Below, in pieces: positions 1 to 8,554 of a stretch of DNA of 64,000 nt (position 1 is the stretch's first letter; every line of letters begins with the position of its first letter). Source of the stretch: Paraburkholderia bryophila (GTDB lineage Bacteria > Pseudomonadota > Gammaproteobacteria > Burkholderiales > Burkholderiaceae). The stretch spans positions 1,550,001-1,614,000 of the forward strand of contig NZ_JACCAS010000001.1 in NCBI RefSeq assembly GCF_013409255.1, in the 5' to 3' direction. The notes under the pieces were generated by a model, which saw only the letters and a list, made by a program, of their open reading frames with translations, was not told the origin of the DNA and searched no databases. The position numbers and the translations under genes are program-made.

Positions 1-2
1 TC

Positions 3-1040
3 GATCATCTGCAGCAGAATCATCCCGATGCGTACGGCGCGCTCGCCGACATGGCGGAAACTCACAGCGAGTCGTTCATCGTCGAGCATGAGGGCGTGCC
101 TTACGAAGCCCTGCTGATCGCGGCGCCCGTGCTCGCCTGGACCCGCTACATGATTCCGTCGGGCCCGCTCAAAACCGACGCGGCCGACGCGCTGCGCGCG
201 CATCTGCAAGCTCACGTGCTGGCGGCCAATACGCGTGTGGCCATGGCGCCGTTCCTGTACAGCATCGATCAGTTGCCGCGTCATCACGTCGAGACATGGC
301 GCATCGCCCAGCAGCTTACGCAGGCAGCAATGGCCGGCGGCAACGCCAAACTGAATTTCGGCGAACTGCCGGAAACCTCGCCGATTCTGGCCGACCCGCG
401 TTTCCTGCTGGCGGTGGTGGCGGCGCCGGTGGGCGAGCCGACCTTCCGCTGGCAGGAAGAAGAGCACGGCAGCCGGATCGAGCGCGGCCAGTGCCTCGAA
501 CAATGGACCACGCAAGGCGGCGCCAATCTGTCGCTGGTGCTGCCGGGCTGCGAGTTCGAATGCCTGTTGCCGGATGCCTATTATTCAGCCTGCCGCGACG
601 CCGACGAACGCGTGCGTCCTCACACAGTGCGCACCGCCGTGCGCTACCTGTTCGACACGATCGGCGCCGCGCCGCAAGAATTGCGCGCGGTGGTCGCCGG
701 CTTCGGCGAACGCCGCATCGACGAATACCGTGTCGGTTTCACGCGCCGAGGCAGTAACGAAGTGATCTACGGCGTCGTCTGGCCGCTGTACGGCCGCGAG
801 AACAGCGAGCCGGGTATCGACGAAGAACCGCAGGAAGTCGCCGCATCGGACGATCCGCTCGAAGAAATCGTTGCGCTGCTCAAAGATACCGGCGTGACCG
901 ACGTGCGTCGTCATGCGGGCCGCTTCGAGCCTGAATATTGCGACGACTGCGGCGTGCCGCTCTATGCGGATCCGCTCGGCGAAATCGTCCATGCCGAGAT
1001 GCCGGAAGATGCTGAGCCCGCTCAACCGCATTTCCATTGA
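3..1040 (+). CDS. DUF2863 family protein (5' end outside window)
   Basis: The reading frame is open from the first bases of the window, so the gene starts upstream and only its last 345 codons are visible. An internal ATG at 51 is not a convincing start because the frame continues before it without a stop. The protein is soluble, with no signal peptide or membrane segment in the visible part. It ends in an acidic stretch followed by a CDDCGVPLYAD motif near the C-terminus, with three cysteines or polar residues that could bind metal. It resembles the DUF2863 proteins found almost only in Burkholderiales, which have no assigned function. A strong terminator follows 40 bases after the stop. Confidence 0.7.
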   Translation, partial: DHLQQNHPDAYGALADMAETHSESFIVEHEGVPYEALLIAAPVLAWTRYMIPSGPLKTDAADALRAHLQAHVLAANTRVAMAPFLYSIDQLPRHHVETWRIAQQLTQAAMAGGNAKLNFGELPETSPILADPRFLLAVVAAPVGEPTFRWQEEEHGSRIERGQCLEQWTTQGGANLSLVLPGCEFECLLPDAYYSACRDADERVRPHTVRTAVRYLFDTIGAAPQELRAVVAGFGERRIDEYRVGFTRRGSNEVIYGVVWPLYGRENSEPGIDEEPQEVAASDDPLEEIVALLKDTGVTDVRRHAGRFEPEYCDDCGVPLYADPLGEIVHAEMPEDAEPAQPHFH

Positions 1041-1081
1041 GCATCGGCGCGACGACCGCCAAAGCGCGTCGCCGCCTAGAT

Positions 1082-1113
1082 AAAAAAGCCCCGCCACACG
1101 CGGGGTTTTTTTT
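1082..1113 (+). terminator. Rho-independent terminator
   Basis: A GC stem (CCCCGC at 1089-1094 pairing with GCGGGG at 1100-1105, five-base loop) is preceded by six A and followed by eight or nine T. It closes the DUF2863 gene. Confidence 0.85.
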
Positions 1114-1272
1114 CGCCAGGCTTTTTTACGTCATTCCTCCTATGCCTTTTGGACAGGCCGTCAAATTGAAGGGAATTTGTCATCATAGGAACGGCGACGC
1201 ATCGCACTGCACTCGACGCGTTTGCCGGGTGCGCGCATCGCGCCACCTCGCCCGATTCATCTGGAGACATGC

Positions 1273-2151
1273 ATGCGATTCTCGATACTCAACTCAGACG
1301 CGGAACGGCGTGATGGGCTCAAAGTACTACTGCGGCAAATCGACCGGCTGGCACGCTTCAACGAAGCACAAGACTGGCGCCAGGTTGAACGCACGCTCAA
1401 GCGTCAGTGGCCCGATCTGCTCGTGATCGACTGGCAGGACTGGATGTCGGTGGCGGATACCCGCGATCTGCTCAGCCATTACCCGGACCTGCGCATCGCC
1501 GTGCTCACCGATCAGATCTCCCCCACCCATGTGCGAGCGCTCATGGACGAGGGCGTACTCGGCGTCGTCTCACGCGAAACCGATCCTTGCCTGATTGTGC
1601 GTGCATTCGAAATGGTGCTGCTGGGCGGTCACTACGTGCCGCCCGGTGCGCTGGCGCTCAATCCTCCGCTGCCGCCGGACATTGCCATCCGCCCATTCGA
1701 CGAAAAAACGCCGCCGCCGCGCCGCGGCAAATTGGCCAGCGTGCTGTCACCCCGCCAGGAGCAGATCATGCGCTGCGTCCACATGGGCAGCACCAATAAG
1801 ATGATCGCGCGCACCCTCGGTATCAGCGAAGGCACCGTCAAGATTCACCTGACCAGCATATTCCAGCAACTCGGCGCACCCAATCGCGCGGCGGCGGTCG
1901 CGCTCTACAACGGCTGGCTGTCGAACCATTTGCAAGTGCTACGCAATGGCGGTGACGGCACGGCGCGTCCGATCATGGGACAAAGCAACGTCGTGCCATT
2001 GCGGCGCCGGTTGCGCAGGCGCTTTCAGTATCCGTTGCCCGCCAATGACGCGACGGCTCCGCTCGCCATGGCAGCCGAGCCGAGTCCGCCCTATGGCGAC
2101 GCATTGTCCACCGGTCCGTCATTGGAACCGCCTCCGCCAGGAGCGGCATAA
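1273..2151 (+). CDS. LuxR-family response regulator with degenerate receiver
   Basis: This 292-aa protein has an N-terminal CheY-like receiver (about residues 1-125) and a C-terminal LuxR/FixJ helix-turn-helix (about 157-218, motif ISEGTVKIHLTSIFQQLG). The phospho-acceptor is probably Asp53 in LLVIDW. The usual N-terminal acidic pair is reduced to one Asp (Asp9), and the conserved switch Lys is Arg101, so phosphorylation control may be weak or absent. The start at 1273 was chosen over the ATG at 1222 because CTGGAG lies seven bases upstream and the receiver begins directly after it. The C-terminal 70 residues are basic, then Pro-rich. No histidine kinase is adjacent, so the input signal is unknown. 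Confidence 0.75.
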   Translation: MRFSILNSDAERRDGLKVLLRQIDRLARFNEAQDWRQVERTLKRQWPDLLVIDWQDWMSVADTRDLLSHYPDLRIAVLTDQISPTHVRALMDEGVLGVVSRETDPCLIVRAFEMVLLGGHYVPPGALALNPPLPPDIAIRPFDEKTPPPRRGKLASVLSPRQEQIMRCVHMGSTNKMIARTLGISEGTVKIHLTSIFQQLGAPNRAAAVALYNGWLSNHLQVLRNGGDGTARPIMGQSNVVPLRRRLRRRFQYPLPANDATAPLAMAAEPSPPYGDALSTGPSLEPPPPGAA

Positions 2152-2263
2152 CAGCCCCAAATGAATGCGCCAGACGCCGGGCGCGCATGTTGTGACGGCG
2201 TCCATGCCCGCTGGCATGGAATCCGCTCACACCTTTTCTCGTCCAACGAGTAATATGAGATAC

Positions 2264-2938
2264 ATGGGTTTCCTCTACACACCGCTTCCGTTCTGGGTCG
2301 CTGTCGGTGGCTGGATCGCCACTGCGATAGTGGTCGCGCTCGCGCTGTGGAAAAATCCTTTCAAACGACTTCAGGACGGCACCTTGCAGCATGTCTGGCT
2401 TGCGATCATCGTCGCAGTGTCGGTGCTGTGGGCAAGTAATGCGTGGCTCGACGACGGCACGGTGATGCATCTGCTCGGCGCCACGCTGGTCGTCACGCTC
2501 TTTGACTGGGCGCTGGCACTGATCGCCATGGCCGTGGTCACGGGTCTTGCCGCCGTCGTCTTCGACGCTCCGTGGCAAGGTATCGCGCTGACGTTCCTCG
2601 TGTACGGCGCATTGCCGGTCGGTATTTCGACGCTGGTCCAGCGCGCCAGCATCGCCTGGCTGCCGCGCAACCTCTTCATGTTTATCTTCGGCCAGGGCTT
2701 CGTCTCACCGGCTATCGCCGTGTCGCTCACGGCCGCCGCCGCACTCGGCATTCACATCACGCTCGCCGATGGCTCGATGACCGTGATGCCTGCCGGCTAC
2801 GCGTTCAGCGTGCTGCTACTCGCTACCGGCGAGGCCTGGTTCACGGGCATGTCGACAGCGCTGATCGCGGTCTACCGCCCCGCCTGGGTCACCACTTACG
2901 ACGTCCGGAGATACCGATTGGGTGGACCACGCATCTGA
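2264..2938 (+). CDS. CbiM/ECF-type membrane protein (putative metal transport permease)
   Basis: A 224-aa integral membrane protein with about six hydrophobic segments, beginning with the hydrophobic stretch after MGFLYTPLPFW. Overall character resembles the COG3235 / energy-coupling factor permease group related to CbiM, which is associated with cobalt or nickel uptake. The substrate cannot be read from sequence, and no ATPase or T-component gene lies beside it. The open frame reaches back to 2165, but the hydrophobic core begins at 2264, where TGAGAT provides a plausible ribosome-binding site. An ATG at 2255 is the main alternative. It follows the LuxR gene with a 112-base gap. Confidence 0.55.
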   Translation: MGFLYTPLPFWVAVGGWIATAIVVALALWKNPFKRLQDGTLQHVWLAIIVAVSVLWASNAWLDDGTVMHLLGATLVVTLFDWALALIAMAVVTGLAAVVFDAPWQGIALTFLVYGALPVGISTLVQRASIAWLPRNLFMFIFGQGFVSPAIAVSLTAAAALGIHITLADGSMTVMPAGYAFSVLLLATGEAWFTGMSTALIAVYRPAWVTTYDVRRYRLGGPRI

Positions 2939-3107
2939 CTCAGGCTCTGCATGGAACGCGCATTCGCGGCAATCGGCCACGCGGCCGTCTTAAGCCGCCT
3001 CGATCGCGCACACCACGACAGGACAAAATATTTGTGTCAGGATTGAACTCCACCCTATCGCGAGGCATCTTACGTGCCTCATGTCACATTAGCGTCTAAC
3101 GAACTAG

Positions 3108-3794
3108 ATGGATTGCACCAACGTCCCGCGCCGATTGCTGCGGCTGGTCGGCCGGTTGGCGACACTTGCAGCGAGTCTCTCGCTCATTTGCAGCGCCCCC
3201 GTATTCGCCGATCAACTCGAACAGCACAACGACCTCGTCAACAAATTTGTCAATGACATGCATGCGGACCCGCTCGTCGCGGACTGCGCCGCTCATGGCA
3301 ATTTTGTCGCCAGCACCTCGACCGCTTTCGACCACGTCGAGTTTCCCCCCAGCTCTTTCGACAGCGCGCATGCGTCGGTCACGCCCTGGAACGATTCGTT
3401 CGACGAGGGCAAGCAACGCGTCAAGGTCGACAACATCGTCATTGTCGAAGGGCTCGGCATTGCGCAAGGCGGGGGCGGCGATCCGGCCGATCTGAAATTC
3501 CGCTGCGGCTATGTCGGCGCCCAGATGCTGGCGTTCAGCTGGAACGACCCGGTGCCGCCGGCTCGCGCGCGCAGCGGTGAGCCTTCGGGGTCGCACGCCG
3601 TGGCGGGCAAACATAAGAGCGTCAAGGGCAAGCATTCGGCAAGCGGCAAGAGCACGAAGAAAGCGACGACGAAATCGTCCAAGGCCAGCTCGGGTAAATC
3701 GTCGAAGTCGACGTCGACGTCGAGCAAGTCTTCGAGCAAGTCTTCAAGCAAATCGACCGCGAAAAAGACCACGACGAAGAAGAAGGCTCAATAG
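3108..3794 (+). CDS. Secreted protein with Lys/Ser-rich C-terminal tail
   Basis: A 228-aa protein with a clear signal peptide (RR and hydrophobic core, likely cleavage after Ala34 in PVFA-DQ). The mature domain (about 35-150) is acidic to neutral with two cysteines (in ADCAAHG and FRCGYVG) that could form a disulfide. From about residue 160 to the end the protein is almost entirely Lys, Ser, Thr and Ala, with short repeats such as SKSSSKSSSK. The mature domain resembles proteins named BspC in Burkholderiaceae, but I am not certain. The tail would be strongly cationic in the periplasm. No clear Shine-Dalgarno sequence precedes the ATG. Confidence 0.6.
   Translation: MDCTNVPRRLLRLVGRLATLAASLSLICSAPVFADQLEQHNDLVNKFVNDMHADPLVADCAAHGNFVASTSTAFDHVEFPPSSFDSAHASVTPWNDSFDEGKQRVKVDNIVIVEGLGIAQGGGGDPADLKFRCGYVGAQMLAFSWNDPVPPARARSGEPSGSHAVAGKHKSVKGKHSASGKSTKKATTKSSKASSGKSSKSTSTSSKSSSKSSSKSTAKKTTTKKKAQ
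3723..3758 (+). repeat. 12-bp direct repeats encoding SKSS units
   Basis: Two near-identical 12-base units (AGCAAGTCTTCG at 3723, AGCAAGTCTTCA at 3735) followed by a decayed third. They lie in frame inside the Lys/Ser tail of the secreted protein, so slippage would change tail length without a frameshift. Confidence 0.6.
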
Positions 3795-3887
3795 CGGCAG
3801 TACGATCACCGATGCAGACTTGCGAGCCAGGAGCGAAGCGCCATCCGCAATAAACCGCAAGCCCGCGCTCACACAAATCACTACCGC

Positions 3888-3924
3888 AAAAAAAGAGGCA
3901 CACGTCACCGTGTGCCTCTTTTTC
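3888..3924. terminator. Bidirectional terminator between convergent genes
   Basis: An A-tract, a 13-bp stem (AAAAGAGGCACAC at 3891-3903 with its complement at 3910-3922), a six-base loop and a T-tract. It serves the secreted-protein gene on the plus strand and the M14 carboxypeptidase gene on the minus strand. Confidence 0.9.
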
Positions 3925-3939
3925 CATGCAGCGCCCGCT

Positions 3940-5094
3940 TTAAGCAAACGTCTCCACATGCCGCAAAATCGCCTGCAGCATGGCCGCGCCTAGCGACGCG
4001 CTACGGTCGCCGTTCCAGCCGACCCGCTCGTCGGGCAGATTGGCGTTGTCCTTGAACGGCATTTCCAGCGTCAACGACAGGCAGCCGAATTCGTTGCCGA
4101 TGTACTTCGACGCCAGCTTCAACGCGTCCTCGCGATACTTGCTCGCGGCGTAACCGTATTTGTCCTGGAAGTCCGGGCTCGCCTGCTTGAACGCTTCGAT
4201 AAACGCCTTCTGCTCCTCGCCCTGCCGTTCGGTAAAGCCCGGCAGCATTTCGGAGCCGGCCACGAACACATAGGGCAGCGCCTCGTCGCCGTGAATATCG
4301 AAGAACAGGTCGCAACCCACGGCGTGAATCGCGTCGCGCACCACCAGCACTTCAGGGCTGCGCGCGGCGTCCGGCTCCATCCATTCGCGATTCAGATTCG
4401 CGCCGGTCGCGTTGGTGCGCAGATTGCCGCGCACGCTGCCGTCCGGATTCATGTTCGGCACGATATAAAACACCGCGTGATCGTAGAGCTTGCGCGCGAC
4501 CGGATCACCCACCCAATCGCCCCAGCCCGCGAGCCGCTTCACGAGACCTTCGATAAACCATTCGGCCATCGTCTCGCCCGGATGCTGGCGCGCGATCAGC
4601 CAGATTTTCTTCTTCGGCGTGTCGCCGGTTTCCGGCGTGCCGAGCGTGAGCAGCGACATGGGCCGGCCTTCGACGGTCGTGCCCAGTTCGGTCAGCGTGG
4701 CCTGCGGCAACTGCTGCACCGCGCCGAGAAACTCCGAATGACGCTCCTCGCTATACGGCTCGAAATACGCGTAATAGATGCGGTCGAAATCGGGCGTGTG
4801 ATCGATCGTCAGCACGCGGCCGTCGTACGAGGTCGGCACGCGAAACCAGTTCACCCGATCATAGCTCGCGACCGCCTGATAGTCGCGCCAACCTTCGGCG
4901 AACGCGCACGCGGCGGCATTCTCGAACGTCATCACACAGCGCTCGCCCGCCGCGCCGGACAAACGGAAGTAAAACCACTGCGCGAACTCGGCATGGCTGT
5001 CCGGCCGCACGCGCAGACGGATGTTGCCCGCGTCTTCGCAGGACAATACTTCGATCGCGCCGGCGTCGAAATTACTCGTGATGGATAACGTCAT
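3940..5094 (-). CDS. M14 family zinc carboxypeptidase (cytosolic type)
   Basis: A 384-aa protein with no signal peptide. An N-terminal beta-sandwich-like region (about 1-120) precedes a carboxypeptidase domain. The zinc motif HPGE is at residues 171-174, the third ligand is His268 in FFDIHGDE, and the general-base Glu344 is in LTLEMPF. NMNPDG and NLNREW are typical of the subfamily that includes eukaryotic cytosolic carboxypeptidases. The bacterial substrate is not known; removal of C-terminal residues from a protein or peptide is expected. The start at 5094 has AGAGAAG upstream; an in-frame ATG at 5133 would add 13 residues. The gene ends at the bidirectional terminator. Confidence 0.8.
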   Translation of the reverse strand: MTLSITSNFDAGAIEVLSCEDAGNIRLRVRPDSHAEFAQWFYFRLSGAAGERCVMTFENAAACAFAEGWRDYQAVASYDRVNWFRVPTSYDGRVLTIDHTPDFDRIYYAYFEPYSEERHSEFLGAVQQLPQATLTELGTTVEGRPMSLLTLGTPETGDTPKKKIWLIARQHPGETMAEWFIEGLVKRLAGWGDWVGDPVARKLYDHAVFYIVPNMNPDGSVRGNLRTNATGANLNREWMEPDAARSPEVLVVRDAIHAVGCDLFFDIHGDEALPYVFVAGSEMLPGFTERQGEEQKAFIEAFKQASPDFQDKYGYAASKYREDALKLASKYIGNEFGCLSLTLEMPFKDNANLPDERVGWNGDRSASLGAAMLQAILRHVETFA

Positions 5095-5136
5095 GGTGTT
5101 CTTCTCTACTGGTTGCACCGCGAAACGCTTCAACGC

Positions 5137-5919
5137 TTATTCAGCGACGCGGCGGCGGAATACGTAAGTGGAATCGTTCGATGCCGCGGCGTCGAACGCA
5201 TAACCTTCGGAGTCGAACGCCTTGAGCTGCTCAGGCCGGTCGAGACGGTTTTCCACCGCATAGCGCGCCATCAAGCCGCGCGCGCGCTTTGCATGGAAGC
5301 TGATGATCTTGTAGCGGCCGCCTTTCCAGTCTTCGAACACGGGCGTGACGACCGGCGCGTCGAGCAGCTTCGGCTTGACCGATTTGAAATATTCGCCCGA
5401 TGCGCAATTCACCAGCACCCGCGACGCCGCCGCGTTCTTCTTCAACTGCGCGTTCAGGGCCTGCGTGATCCGCTCGCCCCAGAACGCGTACAGATCCTTG
5501 CCACGCGGATTGGCGAAGCGCGTGCCCATTTCGAGCCGGTACGGCTGCAGCAGATCGAGCGGCCGCAGCAGGCCGTAGAGTCCCGAGAGCACCCGCACGT
5601 GGCTCTGCGCATAGTCCAGATCGGCCGACGACAAGGTCTTCGCGTTGAAGCCCTCGTACACGTCGCCATTGAACGCGAGTACCGCCTGCTTGGCGTTATG
5701 CGTATCGAACTTCGGCGACCAGTCCGCGTAACGCTGGAAGTTCAGATGCGCGAGCTGATCCGAAATGTCCATCAACGAAGCGATCTGCTGCGGCGACAAA
5801 CGACGCAATCCGCCGATCAATTCGGCCGCGTCGTCGACAAAATCGGGGATGGTGTGCTTTTTGACGTGCGGTGGGGTTTCGTAGTCGAGCGATTTCGCCG
5901 GCGACAGAACGATTATCAT
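5137..5919 (-). CDS. yaaA: Peroxide stress protein YaaA (UPF0246)
   Basis: The 260-aa protein has the full-length YaaA pattern: N-terminal [12 protein letters not shown], a central [13 protein letters not shown] segment (FNGDVYEG), the [20 protein letters not shown] block and GKDLYAFWG. In Escherichia coli this family limits free iron and DNA or protein damage during hydrogen peroxide stress and has a DNA-binding fold. The gene lies 42 bases upstream of the M14 peptidase start on the same strand and is probably co-transcribed with it. It is divergent from the PIN gene, leaving only about 57 bases for both promoters. Confidence 0.9.
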   Translation of the reverse strand: MIIVLSPAKSLDYETPPHVKKHTIPDFVDDAAELIGGLRRLSPQQIASLMDISDQLAHLNFQRYADWSPKFDTHNAKQAVLAFNGDVYEGFNAKTLSSADLDYAQSHVRVLSGLYGLLRPLDLLQPYRLEMGTRFANPRGKDLYAFWGERITQALNAQLKKNAAASRVLVNCASGEYFKSVKPKLLDAPVVTPVFEDWKGGRYKIISFHAKRARGLMARYAVENRLDRPEQLKAFDSEGYAFDAAASNDSTYVFRRRVAE

Positions 5920-5976
5920 AGAGGCTTGCAGGCACGCCGTGCCTGGCGGTCAAAGACGAAAGCCAGATTGTAACGA

Positions 5977-6486
5977 ATGCCCGGTTCCCATGCCTCACAC
6001 GGCGCTTTGCGCGTCGTCCTCGATTCCAATGTGTGGATCGATATTCTCGTGTTCGACGACCCGCATACGCGGCCGATTCGCGCCGCACTCGAAAGCGGCA
6101 CGCTGGCCGCGCTGATCGACGCGCGTTGCCTCGCCGAACTTGCCTATGTGCTCGACTATCCGCAATTCGTGCATCGGAAGGTGGATAAAGCCGCCGCGCT
6201 CGCGGTCGTCGCGCAGCTTTCGCAACTCGTCGAAACCGCCGCGCCGGCTGAAGACGCCAGGCCTTTGCCCAAATGCAAAGACCGCGACGACCAGAAGTTT
6301 CTCGAACTCGCCCATGCCGCGCAGGCCGACTGGCTTGTCTCGAAGGACCGCGCGGTGTTGAAGCTCGCGAAACGGATCGCGCGCGATTTCGGTTTCCAGA
6401 TCGCGCAGCCCGCGCCGTTCGTCGACGCCATCGCCGCTTCGGCTCACCCGCTCACACACTCCACCCCGCTCCGGACAGCGCCATGA
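5977..6486 (+). CDS. PIN-domain protein (COG1569-type putative toxin)
   Basis: A 169-aa protein carrying one PIN-like nuclease domain. Acidic residues expected in the Mg-dependent RNase site are visible: Asp16 in VVLDSN, Glu54 in LAELAYVLD, the Asp cluster at 102-105 (KDRDD) and Asp124 in LVSKDRAVL. This arrangement fits the PIN family annotated as putative toxin component. No antitoxin-sized gene precedes it; the neighbour upstream is divergent yaaA. Its stop overlaps the start of the aminotransferase gene by four bases (ATGA), so translation of the two is probably coupled. It may be a housekeeping RNase rather than a toxin. Confidence 0.75.
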   Translation: MPGSHASHGALRVVLDSNVWIDILVFDDPHTRPIRAALESGTLAALIDARCLAELAYVLDYPQFVHRKVDKAAALAVVAQLSQLVETAAPAEDARPLPKCKDRDDQKFLELAHAAQADWLVSKDRAVLKLAKRIARDFGFQIAQPAPFVDAIAASAHPLTHSTPLRTAP

Positions 6487-7655
6487 ATGCACCGCACGAC
6501 ACGCCCACGAGTCCTTCGTTTCCGTCTCGCCTGCCGAATGTCGGCACGACGATTTTCACCGTGATGAGCGCGCTCGCCGCCGAAACAGGCGCGGTGAATC
6601 TGGGCCAGGGCTTTCCCGATTTCGGCTGCGATCCGCGCATTATCGACGCGGTCTCGAACGCCATGCGCGACGGTCACAATCAGTACCCGCCCATGGCCGG
6701 CGCGGCGCCGCTGCGTCAGGCGATTTCGGACAAGATTGCCACGCTGTATGGCCGCCGCTACGACGCCAACACGGAGATCACCGTGACCGCCGGCGCCACG
6801 CAGGCGTTGCTGACCGCGATTCTGTGCACCGTCCACCCCGGCGACGAAGTGATCGTGATCGAGCCGAATTACGACAGCTACGTGCCGTCTATCGAACTGG
6901 CCGGCGGCAAGCCGGTTTTCGTCACGCTCGAGGCGCCCGACTACGCGATTCCGTTCGACAAGCTCTCTGCCGCGATCACGCCGAAAACGCGGCTGCTGCT
7001 GATCAACACGCCGCACAATCCGACCGGCACGGTCTGGCGCGAGCAAGACATGCGCAAGCTCGAAGAGATCGTGCGCGGCACCAACGTGCTGATCCTCTCG
7101 GATGAAGTCTACGAACACATGGTGTTCGACGGTGCGCCGCACGAAAGCATGGCCCGTTATCCGGAACTGGCGCAGCGTAGTTTCGTGGTGTCGAGTTTCG
7201 GCAAGACCTATCACGTGACGGGCTGGAAGGTCGGCTACGTGGCCGCGCCGGCCGCGCTCATGGCCGAGTTCCGCAAGGTGCATCAGTTCAACGTGTTCAC
7301 GGTCAATACGCCGATGCAGATCGGTCTCGCCGACTACATGAAAGACCCGGCGCCGTATCTCGACCTGCCCGCGTTTTATCAGCAGAAGCGCGACTTCTTC
7401 CGCGCGGGTCTCGCGAACTCGCGCTTCAAGCTGTTGCCGTGTACGGGCACGTATTTTCAGTGCGTCGACTATTCGGCCATCAGCGACCTGCCCGAAGCCG
7501 AGTTCGCCCAATGGCTGACCGGCGAGATCGGCGTCGCAGCCATACCGGTCTCGGCGTTCTATCACGAGGCGCACGAATCGGGCGTCGTGCGCTTCTGCTT
7601 CGCCAAGCAGGAGAGCACCCTCGCCAACGCGCTCGAACGGCTGGCGCGGCTCTAG
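6483..7655 (+). CDS. ybdL: PLP-dependent aminotransferase, methionine aminotransferase type
   Basis: A class I/II fold-type I aminotransferase of 390 aa. The pyridoxal phosphate lysine is Lys241 in SSFGKTYHVTGWKVGY, with Asn179 in NTPHNPTG and Asp207 in LSDEVYEH as cofactor contacts. The GQGFPDFGCDP and NQYPPMAG segments match the YbdL/methionine and kynurenine aminotransferase branch, which transaminates methionine and aromatic amino acids with keto acids. The ATG at 6483 overlaps the PIN-domain stop. The exact substrate is inferred from similarity. After the stop the next gene is convergent. Confidence 0.8.
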   Translation: MNAPHDTPTSPSFPSRLPNVGTTIFTVMSALAAETGAVNLGQGFPDFGCDPRIIDAVSNAMRDGHNQYPPMAGAAPLRQAISDKIATLYGRRYDANTEITVTAGATQALLTAILCTVHPGDEVIVIEPNYDSYVPSIELAGGKPVFVTLEAPDYAIPFDKLSAAITPKTRLLLINTPHNPTGTVWREQDMRKLEEIVRGTNVLILSDEVYEHMVFDGAPHESMARYPELAQRSFVVSSFGKTYHVTGWKVGYVAAPAALMAEFRKVHQFNVFTVNTPMQIGLADYMKDPAPYLDLPAFYQQKRDFFRAGLANSRFKLLPCTGTYFQCVDYSAISDLPEAEFAQWLTGEIGVAAIPVSAFYHEAHESGVVRFCFAKQESTLANALERLARL

Positions 7656-7754
7656 GACGCCCCGCGCGATGCTGCGAACGACACCACGTTCCCCGCTATC
7701 GCGCGCCGCGGCCAGGACGGCGTGCATGGCACGCCGCCACCCGCTCAGGCATGA

Positions 7755-7784
7755 CGCCGCGGCGAACTCGAATCAGCCGCGGCG
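7755..7784. other. Hairpin in convergent intergenic gap
   Basis: Perfect 9-bp arms (CGCCGCGGC and GCCGCGGCG) around a 12-base loop lie between the convergent aminotransferase and glutathione transferase genes. There is no T-tract on either side, so it may pause or stabilise transcript ends but is not a classic terminator. Confidence 0.4.
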
Positions 7785-7791
7785 CATCTCA

Positions 7792-8439
7792 TCAAGCCGG
7801 GCGCGACGCCGCAACATACGCCTTGCGGTCCTCGGTGATACGTTGTGCGGCCGGCCGCGCATTGATCTCCTTCACATAGCTTTTCCAGTCGACGCCCGCA
7901 TCGAGCAGCAAATCGCGGCCGTAAATGGTTTGCGTCGCCATGCCCACCAGCGGCAAGCTCACGAAACCCGCCGTGTCGGCAACGCTGAAACGTTCGCCGC
8001 CCAGGTACGGCCCGAACTTCGCGATCCGTTTGAAGCCGGTAATGTGATGCGCCAGCAGCTTCTCGACACGCCCTTTGGTCGCGTCCGTCACGGTGCCGCC
8101 GAAGAACGCCTCTTTGTAGAGATTGCGCGCGGTCAACTCGAGGTGCACGTCGACGAACATGACCAGCTCGCGCTCCTTGGCCGCTTCCCACGGATCGGCG
8201 GAGAAAATCGCCTTGTCGGGAAAGCGCGCGGCCAGATACTCGACGATGCATTGCGACTCGCACAGGTCGCCGTCTTCGGTCTGCAGATACGGCACCTTGC
8301 CGAGCGGCGAATGCTCCAGCACGGCCTCGTCCTGGCTCGGCATCACGAACACTTCTTCGAACGGAATGCCGTGTTCGAGGAGCACGAACTTCACTTTGTT
8401 GTAATAGTTAGAGAGCGCGAAACCGCACAGCTTGATCAT
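7792..8439 (-). CDS. Glutathione S-transferase family protein
   Basis: A 215-aa cytosolic protein with an N-terminal thioredoxin-like domain (about 1-80) and an all-helical C-terminal domain. The glutathione site is visible as the N-terminal FALSNYYNKVK segment, the cis-proline in GKVPYLQTEDG, and the ESQCIVEYL segment with the Glu-Ser pair. The C-terminal domain contains FSVADTAGF, the helix N-cap motif of the family. The reaction is unknown. It is divergent from the hydroxyacyl-CoA dehydrogenase operon, and the shared 115-base gap holds a palindrome at 8528-8539. Confidence 0.85.
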   Translation of the reverse strand: MIKLCGFALSNYYNKVKFVLLEHGIPFEEVFVMPSQDEAVLEHSPLGKVPYLQTEDGDLCESQCIVEYLAARFPDKAIFSADPWEAAKERELVMFVDVHLELTARNLYKEAFFGGTVTDATKGRVEKLLAHHITGFKRIAKFGPYLGGERFSVADTAGFVSLPLVGMATQTIYGRDLLLDAGVDWKSYVKEINARPAAQRITEDRKAYVAASRPA

Positions 8440-8527
8440 CGGGTGTCTCCTTTCTTTGGGTTGGTGCGACCGTGCATTGACGCATCGATGTCAAAGCAGC
8501 GGCCTTCGAACAATCATCCAGTAAATT

Positions 8528-8539
8528 GCACGATCGTGC
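8528..8539. promoter_or_regulatory. Palindromic operator candidate
   Basis: A perfect 12-bp palindrome, GCACGATCGTGC, lies 16 to 27 bases upstream of the first start codon of the plus-strand acyl-CoA degradation operon. Its size and symmetry fit a TetR- or GntR-type dimer. It resembles the site at 19001-19012 at 9 of 12 positions. Confidence 0.45.
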
Positions 8540-8554
8540 TATTCTAAAATAACC

